NCBI GenBank assembly: GCA_031415655.1
Contig: JANOSD010000029.1
Location: forward strand, 24,680-88,679
From: JAKOVR01 sp031415655
Lineage (GTDB): Bacteria > Actinomycetota > Acidimicrobiia > Acidimicrobiales > Acidimicrobilacustridaceae
Direction: 5' to 3'
Length of the DNA stretch: 64,000 bases
Numbering within the stretch: the stretch's first letter is position 1; each line of letters starts with the position of its first letter. The notes beneath the pieces were generated by a model, which saw only the letters and a list, made by a program, of their open reading frames with translations, made no database searches and had not been told where the DNA came from. This document shows, piece by piece, positions 27,027-36,860 of the stretch. Position numbers and translations under genes: made by a program.

Positions 27027-27836
27027 TCAGGAGTCGGCTGGCGGCACGGCACCCGCCGGTTCGGGATGCAGGGGCAGCGGTGCGCAGGTCCATCTTCCCT
27101 GCTCGCAGGTCAGTAGAGCCATGTTCGATGCCGTTCCATCTTCGCTCAATCCCACGACCGCCATTTCTCCCCACGCGGTGTCGATCCAACGGGTGTAGGC
27201 CGAGTGGTAGTGGCCGTGCACCACAAGTGCCGGGGTGACGGCGTCCATTACTCGAGCGAGCTGGGTGCGGTGGGCCCAACAGTTCGGCAGTTCGGCCTGC
27301 CAAGAAGCCGGTAGCCGACCGTCGGATGGGAGGTTCGGGATCGTCCACCCGGCCGGGGCATCGTGACTCACGAGGATGGTGGCGTGACCGGGGCCAGAGC
27401 ACCGCTCAACGTCGTCGTCGGTGATGTGCTCGGCGTCGAACCAAGAGCGCCCCGGTGTGCGCATCGAACGGTCGATGGAGTGGGCCCCGCCGCACACCAC
27501 GACGGAAACCCCGTCGAGATCGAGCCGGGCTCCCCTCGGAAGGTACGTGAGCGCTCCGCCGAGGGGCACCGCCCCGTCAACATTTGGGGCGCCCACTGTT
27601 GCGATGTCGAGCGCGAGCCGGTCGTGGTCCTCGTGGTTGCCGTCGATCCACCACAAGGGCACGGGTGCCTGGCGGGCCAACTCGATGAATCCGGAAGAGC
27701 CGGCCGGACCGGGCCACCACCCGAAGTCGCCCACTTGCAAGATGGCGTCGGCGTTCGACGACAGAGCGGCCGGGAACACCACGTGCTCCAGCCATCGAAG
27801 GTTGCCATGGGTGTCACCCACGAGAAGCACCCGCAT
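27027..27836 (-). CDS. Calcineurin-like metallophosphoesterase
   Basis: 269 residues from the ATG at 27836, which opens directly with the first metal motif (MRVLLVGDTHGN). The further signatures are all present: GDFGWWPG (GDxxx), DGNHEDHDRL (GNHE), SHDAP and VHGHYH. Enzymes of this family hydrolyse phosphomonoesters or diesters with two bridged metal ions in the cytoplasm; specificity cannot be read. Longer in-frame starts would extend through the family I repeat upstream and are rejected. Confidence 0.88.
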   Translation of the reverse strand: MRVLLVGDTHGNLRWLEHVVFPAALSSNADAILQVGDFGWWPGPAGSSGFIELARQAPVPLWWIDGNHEDHDRLALDIATVGAPNVDGAVPLGGALTYLPRGARLDLDGVSVVVCGGAHSIDRSMRTPGRSWFDAEHITDDDVERCSGPGHATILVSHDAPAGWTIPNLPSDGRLPASWQAELPNCWAHRTQLARVMDAVTPALVVHGHYHSAYTRWIDTAWGEMAVVGLSEDGTASNMALLTCEQGRWTCAPLPLHPEPAGAVPPADS

Positions 27837-27903
27837 GGCGTCACCGTAGGGCCGTGACCGCCTTGACGACAGCAGGTTTCCCCGGAGGCAATTTCGCCCG
27901 AAT

Positions 27904-27956
27904 CGTGTGGGCAGGAGCCTGGTTGGTTGCGATGCTGTTGCCCAGACGATCGGTCG
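27904..27956. repeat. Family I palindrome, dispersed copy (subfamily A)
   Basis: A 53-bp unit with TGGGCAGGA and TGTTGCCCA arms and a loop containing CTGGTTGGTTGCGATG; it ends CCCAGACG. It lies between two co-directional reverse-strand genes. Matches the copy at 32497 better than the arrays at 9.7 and 45.5 kb. A further TTGCCCAGCAG fragment follows near 27972. Confidence 0.8.
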
Positions 27957-28005
27957 TGCCAGACGTCGCGTTGCCCAGCAGTGGACGTGCGGTCGAGGAC
28001 GCCGT

Positions 28006-29907
28006 CTACATCGGCCAGTCCGGGCAGTAGGTGTTCGTGACCTGCACGAAGTAGCCGTCGGGGTCGTTCGGTGTGTACGCGGGCCACGAACCGTCGGGTG
28101 TGGCCGCCCACAGTTCCCGACGATGGCGGATCCCCTCGATGAGGTCAACCGCGTCGGTGGGAGCCAGGGCGAGCGCCGCATCAAGTTGTGGAATCCACGC
28201 TCGGAAACTCGCCGGTGGTCCGGGGGGTGGCACGGGCGGGGAGCCGGCCTCGCTAGTTCGGCCGTTCGACGCTCGTTCGACGTCTTGCCATGCCTTGCAG
28301 AACGGGTTGAACACTTCGTCTTGCTCATCGAGGCCCATCATCACCACGCCGAGCTCGCCCACCGAAACGAAGCGAGCACACCGGGATCGGCTCCAAGCCT
28401 CCACCGTGCGAGCGGCGTTCTTGAGCCGGACGACATCCTCGTGTTCCCACGATCTGGGCGGCACCGACCCCTCGGTTTGTTCCCGCAGAAGATCACGATG
28501 ACGGTTCTCCTGGTAGTCCGCCAACACGTTGAGAGCCGCCGCCATGTCGGGGTCTGCATTTGCGGCCAGCGTCCGCAAGTCCTGCCCGCTGGATCCGTAC
28601 CGGCGGTTGATGTCGGTGGCACGCAGAGCAGCCCACGCGTCGCTGGCTGCCGCGAGCCCATCGCAGGTGGGACCATCCTCGGCCGCGATCTGGCGAGGCG
28701 GCTCCGGTGCGCTCATCGCGGACGCCAGATAGGTCGCCCATTCGTTCGGTGCGTAGCGCCGGAGGCCGAACATCAGTCGATCGATCTCTGCTTCGGTCCA
28801 ACCGACGGCATGAATCACAACAGCGAATCCCGGGCCCGCGAGCGCCTTCCCGCGAAAGCCGGGAACCGGCGTGTCGCGGGGTTCCCAGGAAACCGAAACT
28901 GGACCGAGCCCGCCGACCTCGGCGGCGTCGACCGGGCCCGGCTGTCGCGTTTCGAGCCAGATTCGGGGGTCGACGTCACCGATCGAGAACAGGTTGATGA
29001 ACAGGCGGCCTTGCGGGTCGATCCCCGTCGGGTCCACGGAGTTTGAAGCGAGCCGTCGATAGCCAAGGGTGGCGCTAACGACGCGGTCCGCTCTTTGGCT
29101 CGGTGCCCGGCCGTTCGTTTCCGGTCCCTCGTACACAAGCAATGCACCTGGAGGAATCGCCCTCAGATCGACGGTGGCCGTTGTTTGGCCCGAACTGGTT
29201 TGCTCGTCGATTCGTGTCGCTCTGGCCACCGCCAGCGCGGCTTCGTCGGTCGGGCTGTCAGCGGTCACCGTGACTTGGGCACCGCCGGGCGTGGTCCATC
29301 GCACCATCGAGCCCATAGCGCTCAAGCCTCGAACAGCCTCCGGCCGGGAGTAGCGGTCGACCGTGGCTGACGCGCCGTTTACATCGACGGTCTGTGCGGC
29401 CCGGGGGTTCGTGTCGAGCGGTTGCTCGAGGTCGGCGATTGCGGCCGGAGACACCAAGACCGTCACGCGTTGCCGCAAGCCGGTCACCGGATCAAGGGGG
29501 GTCTCCCATTCCGCCCGCCACCCGATGCGCACGGGGGTCATCGGCCCGACGCTGACGGTGTCGAGTACCCAGCCTTCGGGCAGGGAAGACGGCGCGATCC
29601 GGGGACCGTCGTCGGGCTCCGACACGTTCGTATCCGGCGTCGACCCACCGACCGTGACTCCTCCCGAATCGGTGGACGGCGGGCGGGTCGCGAGCACGGC
29701 GGCGCCGATGAAGACGACCATCACCGCAGCGGCAGCAACGAGCGAACGAGTGGGAAAACGGCCTCCGCCCGTAGCAGCGATCACGGCAGGCGAAACCTGG
29801 TCGGGGCTCGTCATGTCGCGCGCCGACGCGTGGGTTCGTTCCGCCACGGCCTCGAAGAGCGACTGCAGTCCGCCGCCGATCGCTCCATCCGATTCGTCAG
29901 TGGACAT
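28006..29907 (-). CDS. Single-pass membrane protein coupled to an ECF sigma factor
   Basis: 633 residues. The cytoplasmic N-terminus (1-52) begins MSTDESDGAIGGGLQSLFEAV. One membrane segment follows at about 55-75 (LVAAAAVMVVFIGAAVLA), then a large extracellular part with no named domain but a Trp-rich, beta-sandwich look and, from about 420, helical segments with paired cysteines. Its start overlaps the stop of the upstream ECF sigma gene by 11 bp, so translation is probably coupled. The layout suggests an anti-sigma or sensor protein, but no zinc-binding HxxxCxxC is present. Confidence 0.72.
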   Translation of the reverse strand: MSTDESDGAIGGGLQSLFEAVAERTHASARDMTSPDQVSPAVIAATGGGRFPTRSLVAAAAVMVVFIGAAVLATRPPSTDSGGVTVGGSTPDTNVSEPDDGPRIAPSSLPEGWVLDTVSVGPMTPVRIGWRAEWETPLDPVTGLRQRVTVLVSPAAIADLEQPLDTNPRAAQTVDVNGASATVDRYSRPEAVRGLSAMGSMVRWTTPGGAQVTVTADSPTDEAALAVARATRIDEQTSSGQTTATVDLRAIPPGALLVYEGPETNGRAPSQRADRVVSATLGYRRLASNSVDPTGIDPQGRLFINLFSIGDVDPRIWLETRQPGPVDAAEVGGLGPVSVSWEPRDTPVPGFRGKALAGPGFAVVIHAVGWTEAEIDRLMFGLRRYAPNEWATYLASAMSAPEPPRQIAAEDGPTCDGLAAASDAWAALRATDINRRYGSSGQDLRTLAANADPDMAAALNVLADYQENRHRDLLREQTEGSVPPRSWEHEDVVRLKNAARTVEAWSRSRCARFVSVGELGVVMMGLDEQDEVFNPFCKAWQDVERASNGRTSEAGSPPVPPPGPPASFRAWIPQLDAALALAPTDAVDLIEGIRHRRELWAATPDGSWPAYTPNDPDGYFVQVTNTYCPDWPM

Positions 29908-30406
29908 CGGGCATCACCTCTCTCATCGATGCCAGTCCTCGTCGCAGCAGCGATCGGACTGTGGTGGGACGACACCCCAGCGCCTCGGCAATGTCGTTGG
30001 TGCTGAGGTCCTCGTAGAAGCGGAGAAAGAGCACCGCCCTGCGGCGAGGTGGGAGCGTGAGCAGGTGAGCCCACGCGTCGTCGTGTTCTGGCGGGAGCTC
30101 CAACCGTTCGTCCATCCCACCGGCATGGCGTGACTCCACCTCATGCCGGCGTGCCCACATCCGACACTCGTTCACCACCATGGCCCGAAAGTAGGGGCCG
30201 GGCTCCCGCACGGTGTCGTAGCGGGGACGCAACTTGAGGAAGGCGTCGTGCACGAGGTCCTCCGCAAGGGCGTTCGAACCGGTCATCACGTGGGCCAGTC
30301 GCACCGCCGGGAGCAAGTGATCACGGTAGAACGACTCGAACTCGTCGTGGGGAACCCGACCGTCCATCGGCGCAGTCTGGTTGGTGATACCGGTGCTGTT
30401 CCCCAT
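29897..30406 (-). CDS. ECF-type RNA polymerase sigma factor (SigE family-like)
   Basis: 169 residues from the ATG at 30406. Region 2 is FESFYRDHLLPAVRLAHVM...LAEDLVHDAFLKL and region 4 is LPPRRRAVLFLRFYEDLSTN then DIAEALGCRPTTVRSLLRRG (each written in parts). The order and the FLRFYEDLS signature match the SigE-like 'SigE family' of actinobacteria. Three possible ATGs exist (30418, 30406, 30367); none has a strong ribosome site and the shortest still includes region 2. Coupled to the downstream membrane protein by an 11-bp overlap, which would be its regulator. Confidence 0.88.
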   Translation of the reverse strand: MGNSTGITNQTAPMDGRVPHDEFESFYRDHLLPAVRLAHVMTGSNALAEDLVHDAFLKLRPRYDTVREPGPYFRAMVVNECRMWARRHEVESRHAGGMDERLELPPEHDDAWAHLLTLPPRRRAVLFLRFYEDLSTNDIAEALGCRPTTVRSLLRRGLASMREVMPDVH

Positions 30407-30486
30407 CACTATGAACATGCGTGAGTGGGTCCGAACTGTTGCACCCTCGTCTCGATCGGTGGCAGCGTCGCCACCGGTCACGGGAC

Positions 30487-31215
30487 ATGGCCCACGGCGG
30501 TGTGAAACCGACTGCTGCTACCCTCACCTCGCGAATCGAAGGTGGAACACCACCGAGGTCGGACACGCGAGGCGCTGTCATCACTCCTGCATCAAACCCG
30601 CTTCCGCCCGATCTCCGAGCCTCACTCGACCGGGCGCGCGCGGCCTTTCCTCCGGTCAGCGCCATACCGGAGTGGTCGCAATCCCGGTCGGGCCGACGGA
30701 GGGAGATCGTGCGCACCGCGGCGAGCATCGGCATCGCGGCAGCACTCGTCGCGGGTTTGGTTGGGTGGTCTTTGGCGGTCGAGAGAGGTGGGCCGTTCCG
30801 CCAAACAGTGAGCGGCACACTGTGGACTGGGGTGGTCCAGTGGACGCCCCCCGGCTACGGGTTGCCGGAGGATTTGTCCCCCGCCGCTGACCCCACACGG
30901 TGCGCACCCTGGGCTATGCCGACGCCGGATGAGGCCGACATTGCTCGCTGGAAACAGATGCAGAGCAACGCCGGGAACGACCACAAACGCGCCCTCGAGG
31001 CGCGAGACGCCGATCCCGACAATGCAGATCGTTCTCGGGTGGACAAAGACGACGCGATTGCTCGATGTAACCGGCTGCAAGGTGTCATCGAGCAGGCACA
31101 ACGGGGTCCCCGCGGCCGCGGCCGCCGCTCTTTTGGCCAACTGGGCACACATTTGGGCGTTGGAGCGACGCGAGGTGTGCCCACTTCGCGAAGCCTCACG
31201 GGGACAGGCGCCTAG
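30487..31215 (+). CDS. Hypothetical single-pass membrane protein, C-terminus possibly frameshifted
   Basis: 242 residues from the ATG at 30487. Residues 1-76 are cytoplasmic. One membrane segment follows (AASIGIAAALVAGLVGWSLAVE). The exported part has a Cys-containing region (DPTRCAPWAMPTPDEADIAR) and a charged helix (DAIARCNRLQGVIEQAQRG). The last 35 residues become Arg/Gly-rich. The +1 frame from about 31100 reads more naturally (AAALLANWAHIWALERREV) to a stop at 31219, so an indel in the GC-run near 31105 is possible. It is divergent from the ECF sigma gene. Function unknown. Confidence 0.5.
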   Translation: MAHGGVKPTAATLTSRIEGGTPPRSDTRGAVITPASNPLPPDLRASLDRARAAFPPVSAIPEWSQSRSGRRREIVRTAASIGIAAALVAGLVGWSLAVERGGPFRQTVSGTLWTGVVQWTPPGYGLPEDLSPAADPTRCAPWAMPTPDEADIARWKQMQSNAGNDHKRALEARDADPDNADRSRVDKDDAIARCNRLQGVIEQAQRGPRGRGRRSFGQLGTHLGVGATRGVPTSRSLTGTGA

Positions 31216-32057
31216 TTGAGCCGCGGCGGGAGCTCCAGAGTCAGACCCCGCTCGGCGAATCGGCGCCGCACGACCGTGGAGCAGGCTCGGTACGCCACCG
31301 ACGCGTAGTCGCCGGCGGCGGCGACGCCCCAGCGGCGCTCGTCGTCGGTGACCGATTCCAGCCGAGTCGATCCAACCTCGGTCGATGCCGTTTCGTTGGA
31401 TGAGGGGACGGCGAGGTAGGCACCTAACAAGGCTTCGACGTGGCCGGCGATTCCGGCTTGGAGAAACCCGGCGGTATGGGGAATGGGTTCGGTGGCGAGC
31501 GCCCAGTCCAGCAACGTCCATCCGAATCGGCTGTGCCGGGGCTCGTCGCGAAGCACCCGATCGAGTGCTCGCCGAGCGGACGGCTCGTCGCAGGTTTTGT
31601 TCAGCATGCGAAAGAGCGGCACCGCCACCGTTTCGCCTACGCAGAAAAGCGCCACGGTCTGGTCGAGGATCGTTTCCACGAAACTCGGGAAGTCCGGCGG
31701 TGGGTCGTTGAGACGAAGCGCGGCGGCGTCGATCGGCGGCATCGATGCGGGATCGGCCCCCGCCTCCACGCACACTTCGGCTGCGAAGGCGGCGTGGTCC
31801 AGCTCATCAGCCACGATACGGAGGCCGGCGCGGATGAGGTCGGGAGATGCTCCGATCTGGATCAACCAGTGCGTGTAGTGGTGGGTGGTGGCCGCAGACG
31901 TGTACTCCGCGATCACTCGGCGCTGCCACTCCTCCCGCACCTGGTCGGAGGCAGGAGGAACCGGTGTGGCGGATGGCGGCGCTAGGCGAGCTGCCGGCGG
32001 CACGGTCAAACGCCTACCGTCCCGACGTGACGTCCGACGTGGTCGAGGCGTCGCCAT
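31212..32057 (-). CDS. Ferritin-like domain protein
   Basis: 281 residues. After a basic and Pro-rich leader of about 35 residues comes a helical bundle with carboxylate/His motifs typical of ferritin-like di-iron proteins: EYTSAATTHHYTHWL, VADELDHAAFAAEV and RDEPRHSRFGWTLLDWA. These suggest a di-iron carboxylate protein; oxidase or storage role unresolved. The start at 32057 overlaps the upstream small lipoprotein gene by 44 bp, so the true start may be inside the leader. The stop overlaps the convergent gene end by 4 bp. Confidence 0.75.
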   Translation of the reverse strand: MATPRPRRTSRRDGRRLTVPPAARLAPPSATPVPPASDQVREEWQRRVIAEYTSAATTHHYTHWLIQIGASPDLIRAGLRIVADELDHAAFAAEVCVEAGADPASMPPIDAAALRLNDPPPDFPSFVETILDQTVALFCVGETVAVPLFRMLNKTCDEPSARRALDRVLRDEPRHSRFGWTLLDWALATEPIPHTAGFLQAGIAGHVEALLGAYLAVPSSNETASTEVGSTRLESVTDDERRWGVAAAGDYASVAYRACSTVVRRRFAERGLTLELPPRLN

Positions 32058-32379
32058 CGGACGTGGTGGGAGCGGGTGGATTGGATTTGATCGAGCTGTT
32101 GGTGTCGCCGGTCGTACCGGTGACGGCCAGCGTCGTGGGCGCCGGCCGATTGCCGATGATCGCGCTGTTGGTGCCGGTCGTACCGGTGACGGCCAGCGTC
32201 GTGGGGGCGGGCGGATTGCTGCTAACGGTCGAAAATTTGACGTCGGGCTTTGTGCAACTGGCGCCCCACAGTGCCGCCGTGGCCACGAGGGGAGCCGCGA
32301 GCGCGGCGGTTCGGCGGCGGGCCCGGATGGCGGCCTCCTTCACAGTCACATGCTCGGCGTCTCCCGTTGGTGTTCTCAT
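32014..32379 (-). CDS. Small exported Thr/Pro-rich protein with internal repeats
   Basis: 121 residues from the ATG at 32379, which has an excellent AGGAGG 6 nt upstream. A basic region, a hydrophobic segment (TAALAAPLVATAALWGASC) and a Cys at about 41 give a probable lipoprotein signal, though the lipobox (GASC) is not canonical. The mature part is two near-identical PAPTTLAVTGTTG...TNS units (about 33 residues each) plus a third partial PAPTT. It reads like a disordered cell-wall spacer. It overlaps the ferritin-like gene downstream; probably one transcript. Confidence 0.7.
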   Translation of the reverse strand: MRTPTGDAEHVTVKEAAIRARRRTAALAAPLVATAALWGASCTKPDVKFSTVSSNPPAPTTLAVTGTTGTNSAIIGNRPAPTTLAVTGTTGDTNSSIKSNPPAPTTSDGDASTTSDVTSGR

Positions 32380-32496
32380 GCCTGTCCTCCTGAAACCCAG
32401 AGCCGCCACGTCGGGTCGGCGCCGCTCGACGAGAGAACCTACCCGAACGTTGGTTCCCAGGTCGGGCGGCCGGAACACCGCCCGTTTCGCCGGGAT

Positions 32497-32549
32497 CGTG
32501 TGGGCAAGAGTAGGGCTGGTTGCGATGCTGTTGCCCAGACGTTGGTGCG
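32497..32549. repeat. Family I palindrome, dispersed copy (subfamily A)
   Basis: 53-bp unit with perfect TGGGCAA / TTGCCCA arms, a loop GGTTGCGATGCTG and the CCCAGACGTTGG end. It sits between two co-directional reverse-strand genes (32379 start, 32619 end). Closest relative is the copy at 27904. Confidence 0.82.
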
Positions 32550-32618
32550 TGTGGTGCTTGGTGCCCCCGGCCGACGGGACGGTGTTCGACTGCCGGAGTC
32601 TCCGGCGCTCGACAGCCT

Positions 32619-33721
32619 CTAATAGGTCTGGGTGTTAAGCACAGCGCAGGTGTCGCGGTGCACGGTGTAGAGCCGGTTCACGCCGTTGGCGTTGCCGATG
32701 TCGGCCGCGATGGCGTAGAGCATTACGAGGGCGGGGGCTCCGGCGAACGTGCCGGTGGCGCCATAGACCGCGCCGCCGAGCTCGCGGTCGGTGCCCCGTA
32801 CCGCAACATCGCACGCGGTGAGCCGGGCGGCCACCTCGGCGTTGATGGCTGTGCTGCCATCGCTGTTCGGCGCGCCGGCGCCGCCGGGAAGGGTCGTGGG
32901 GGGTGCCGTGGGGGGTGGCGCCGCGCTTCGGCGGTTCGCGACTGCGGCCCGAACGTCGGCACCGGACAGCAGTGGTCCGAGGTCGTCGCCGCGATAGGTG
33001 GCGGCCAGCTCGCCGCCCGATCCGCCGGTGGCTCGTCCGGTCGTGGTGGGGGTGTTGGCCGGCGGCGCTGGCGGGGATGAAACAGTGGACTCGAATGACG
33101 GGGTGGTCGTGGTCGAGAGGGGCGCCCCGGTCGAGAGGTCCGACGTGACGGAGTCGTTTCCACCAACCGCCTTGGCGGATCCACCCGCCGGACCAGCCGC
33201 AGCGGGAGCGGGAGACGTGGGCACGCTGAATGGCGCAGCGGCAAAGGTCGCCGTATCGGACTTGGTGGAGGTCCGGCTGGCTTGCAAAACGCCGCCGAGA
33301 ACCCCGAGTACCACGACGAATGCGGCGGCGGCGCTCAGAATGGCCAGCATTTTTGGCGGACGTTTGCGTTCGAGTTTGATGACATCGGCCAGCGTCGCCG
33401 AGGCCAAACCATCGGGCCCCGCCGCCGGCGACGGCCCCGACGACGACGGTGATGGCGGAGCAGGTTCCGCCTTCACGTCGGTGACAACGGGGAGTGCTTC
33501 GTCGGCTACCACCGCGGCGGCGGCCAACAAGGCCTCGAGCCCTCCCGAGGGTGCCGCAGGAGGGGAGGACGATCGCAGCGATTCGGCTGTGCGGCGGAGT
33601 TTGTCGACCCGTGCCAACAGCCGAGGATTTCCTTCGACGAGTGCGCGTTCTTCGACGGTCGCTTCGCCATCGAGGTAGGCGGAGACAAGTTCGTCGTCGT
33701 CGGGGGAGAGGGGCGCGTCGG

Positions 33722-33725
<4 letters not shown>
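32619..33725 (-). CDS. Anti-sigma factor-type membrane protein (RsmA-like position)
   Basis: 368 residues. The N-terminus DDDELVSAYLDGEATVEERALV is the classic opening of anti-sigma zf-HC2-like domains (written across two phrases: DDDELVSAYLDGE and ATVEERALV), but the zinc-binding His/Cys set is missing. A single membrane segment (about 124-147) follows, then a long Ser/Thr/Pro/Gly-rich extracellular linker, then a compact C-terminal domain with two Cys (ACDVAVRGTD, HRDTCAVL). Its ATG overlaps the stop of the SigM-like gene (4 bp), so it is almost certainly that sigma factor's regulator. Confidence 0.82.
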
Positions 33726-34303
<578 letters not shown>

Positions 34304-34744
34304 CGTTCGGTCGTCGACTTCGGGAGGAATGCCCGCACGCTACAACGGCGCACGGCGACGCCGAGGTTGGCCCATTGTTCATCGGGACACTCTCCCCCGC
34401 CCGCAACCTGAAGTGTCAGGCCCGCAACGACCCGGGACCATTGCGGGACCAGCACGGTGCATCGTTGCGTTGCCAGCGACGAGCGTTCACCGAACACCGA
34501 CGATTTGGCCCTTGACCCCACCCCGGAAAGTCTGAGACACTTCAGTCCTTCTCATTGCATGACGTGCTTCACCTCGCACCAACTGCGATCCGACTCGTCG
34601 GACTTCGTGCCCGCGCTGGGCATCAACCAATCGACATCGTGACCTCCGGTCACCTTGCCGACTGGTGTCCATCTTGCGTGCAGTCCGAGCGCATTCCCCC
34701 AATCCCGGTCGGTCCCAGAAGGGCCACCCGCTCGAGGAGATCGA
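34304..34744. other. 441-bp divergent gap between sigM and the Uma2 gene
   Basis: No gene supported. Contains a weak direct repeat GGGACCATTGCGGGACC near 34434-34450. The last bases (34734-34740) are GAGGAGATC, the ribosome site of the Uma2 gene. Promoters for both divergent genes must lie here. Confidence 0.5.
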
Positions 34745-35362
34745 ATGACCGTCGTACACCGGCAACCACTTCCGATCGAAGGCGTCGACGGGCCCACCGT
34801 AGACAGCCCCACCGTCGCGGCCGTTCGAGCCGCAGGGCTGTTGGCGGAACCGCTCACCTACGAAGAGTTCGAGCAGGTCTGCGATCTCTACGACTGGTCG
34901 CGAGTCGAACTCGAAGACGGTGTGGTGATGGCAATGCCCGATGAAACCGAAGCCCATTCCTGGACGTGCACGGTGGTCAAGCACCACCTCGACGAGGTGT
35001 TTGGCTGGCAACTCGTCAACTTCACGGGGACGACCCGGATGACCGAAGACACGGCGTTCAAGCCCGATGTTTGGGTGGTTTCGGCCCCACCCCAACCGGC
35101 GGTGCGGAAGCTCACGCCGATTCCGGAGATGGTGCTGATGGTGGAGGTCACGATCCACAGCCACGCTCGCGACTTCGGCCGCAAGCAGGAGCACTACGCC
35201 GCCGCCGGTGTTCCGGAGTATTGGGTGATCGAGCCCGACGACGGGGTGCTCCATCGGTTCACCGAGCCTGGCCGTGAGGGCTATGGGGTGAAGACGACGT
35301 TCGACGTCGGGCGGTTCGCCGAGTCGATCGATGTGCAGGCCATCCTCACCGTCGCGCCCTGA
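34745..35362 (+). CDS. Uma2-family (DUF820) PD-(D/E)xK nuclease-like protein
   Basis: 205 residues from the ATG at 34745, preceded by GAGGAG. The DUF820 core is complete: YDWSRVELEDGVVMAM, FKPDVWVVS (the PD), MVLMVEVTIHSHARDFGRKQ-HYAAAGVPEYWVIEPD (the E-x-(T/S) and the K, written in parts). Uma2 proteins carry a restriction-endonuclease fold. Many multiply in cyanobacteria and actinobacteria and their targets are unknown. The gene appears isolated, inserted together with the following hydrolase between sigM and the kinase relative to the mycobacterial order. Confidence 0.85.
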   Translation: MTVVHRQPLPIEGVDGPTVDSPTVAAVRAAGLLAEPLTYEEFEQVCDLYDWSRVELEDGVVMAMPDETEAHSWTCTVVKHHLDEVFGWQLVNFTGTTRMTEDTAFKPDVWVVSAPPQPAVRKLTPIPEMVLMVEVTIHSHARDFGRKQEHYAAAGVPEYWVIEPDDGVLHRFTEPGREGYGVKTTFDVGRFAESIDVQAILTVAP

Positions 35363-35877
35363 AGCGGTCTCATTCGTCGGAGGTACTCGGCGGTCACGGT
35401 GAGCGCCCCGCCCGACGACGCCCCGCCCTCGGAGGTGTGGTGGAGCCGTTGCTCGAAGGTGTCGGTGGACGAAGATCCGAAAAAGCGCACTGCCATGAGC
35501 GTCGGCCCCGATGTCGACGACAGCGCCAGCCCGCGCGGCCCGGCGTCATCGTTGCAAGACGTCCGGCTTGACGACGGACGCTCGTAGCGATCGATGGCCG
35601 CCGCCGTCCGCAGAGTGGCGTTCGCTGGCAATATCGGCTTCGAACCGTCTTCGATGACGGGTCGGCTGTCGCCGCCGAGCGTCGTGTCGGGTGTGCCCCC
35701 AACCTCAAGTACGAGCTTTGGTGTGCCGACACCTGGTAACGCTCGGCCGAAAAGCACTCTTCGCCCCACCGGCCTCAGGACCCAGCGAGAGGACCCTCGA
35801 CATGTCACGAAAACCAGCCCTGTTCCTCTGCTCGCTGGCCGCTCTGGTACTTCTCGTTTCGGGTTGCTGGGCCCCAC
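35281..35877 (-). other. Possible reverse-strand gene remnant opposite the Uma2 3' end
   Basis: A long stop-free reverse frame with good third-position GC and protein-like phrases (TPKLVLEVGGTPDTTLGGDS, FEQRLHHTSEGGASS) fills the 440-bp gap and overlaps the 3' end of the Uma2 gene and the 5' end of the hydrolase. No start with a ribosome site and no family is recognised. It may be a decayed gene or chance in high-GC DNA. Confidence 0.25.
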
Positions 35878-36719
35878 CGTCGGCGCCGACCTACGGGGTT
35901 GTGGTCACCTCCGACATTGTCTACGGCCAGGGTGAGGTGGGAGCCAGTGGATCGTTGGTCGATCTCCGACTCGACCTCTACACGCCCACGGGCACCGGGC
36001 AGACCGAACACCCGCTCGTTGTGGTGATCCACGGGGGCGGGTTCAGTAGCGGCTCGAAGACGATGAGCAACTCCGTGAGCTATGCCCAAGAGTTCGCCAA
36101 GCGCGGCTATCTCGTCGCTTCGATCGACTACCGGCTCATGGGCGCCAACCCGGTGCCGTCGGCTCGAGTGCAGAACCTCTACAACGCGGTGTTGGGATTC
36201 GGTGGCGGCGCGCAACAGGTGGCGTTCGTTGCCGCGGTCGACGACACACTGACTGCCCTCGACTACCTCCAGTCCCTCCCGCAGGTGCAGGAGCTCAACA
36301 CGGTGCTCCTCGGTTCTTCGGCGGGGGCGATCACCGCGGTCTGGGTGGGGTACGGGCTCGACGACCTCGGCATCCAACGCCCTCCGGTTCGAGCCGTCGT
36401 GTCGAACTGGGGCGGGTTCATGGTGGCCCCCGCCGCCAACTACATGGACAACGCCTCCCAGACCACGACCGAGCCCTACTACTGGGAACCCCCGATCTTC
36501 ATGGCTCACACCACAGGAGACCCGACCGTCCCGTACGCGCAGTCGACCGCCATGAACGCTGCCGCGGCGGCGACGGGCATCCCCCACACCCTGTATACCA
36601 AGACCTCGAACTCTCACGGGTTCGACCTCCTGACCGAGCAGTTCACCCCGGGTGTCAGCGTGATGCAGGCGGAGATCGACTTCGTGAACTGCGCGCTCTA
36701 CGGCCAGCCCTGCCCGTGA
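35802..36719 (+). CDS. Lipoprotein alpha/beta-hydrolase (esterase-like)
   Basis: 305 residues from the ATG at 35802. Signal with lipobox LLVSGC (lipid Cys near 20). The hydrolase fold shows HGGGFSSG near 77 (oxyanion hole), LGSSAGAITAVW near 170 (nucleophile Ser) and TSNSHGFDLL near 270 (catalytic His). HGGGF and GSSAG are typical of the HSL-like and carboxylesterase families. The enzyme would act on the outer face of the membrane on a lipid or ester. Longer in-frame starts lack a signal peptide. Ends 142 bp from the convergent kinase. Confidence 0.87.
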   Translation: MSRKPALFLCSLAALVLLVSGCWAPPSAPTYGVVVTSDIVYGQGEVGASGSLVDLRLDLYTPTGTGQTEHPLVVVIHGGGFSSGSKTMSNSVSYAQEFAKRGYLVASIDYRLMGANPVPSARVQNLYNAVLGFGGGAQQVAFVAAVDDTLTALDYLQSLPQVQELNTVLLGSSAGAITAVWVGYGLDDLGIQRPPVRAVVSNWGGFMVAPAANYMDNASQTTTEPYYWEPPIFMAHTTGDPTVPYAQSTAMNAAAAATGIPHTLYTKTSNSHGFDLLTEQFTPGVSVMQAEIDFVNCALYGQPCP

Positions 36720-36860
36720 GTGCCCGCCCTATCTACGCCGGCGTCCCCGATTCAGGCGCGTGCAGTGGCCGCGCCGTCCTTGGCGGTTCGACGGCTGCGT
36801 GATCACAGAGGAGTGTGAGAGAGGCGCGGCCCTCCAAGCAGCGAGCCCCGGGCGTGGGCG

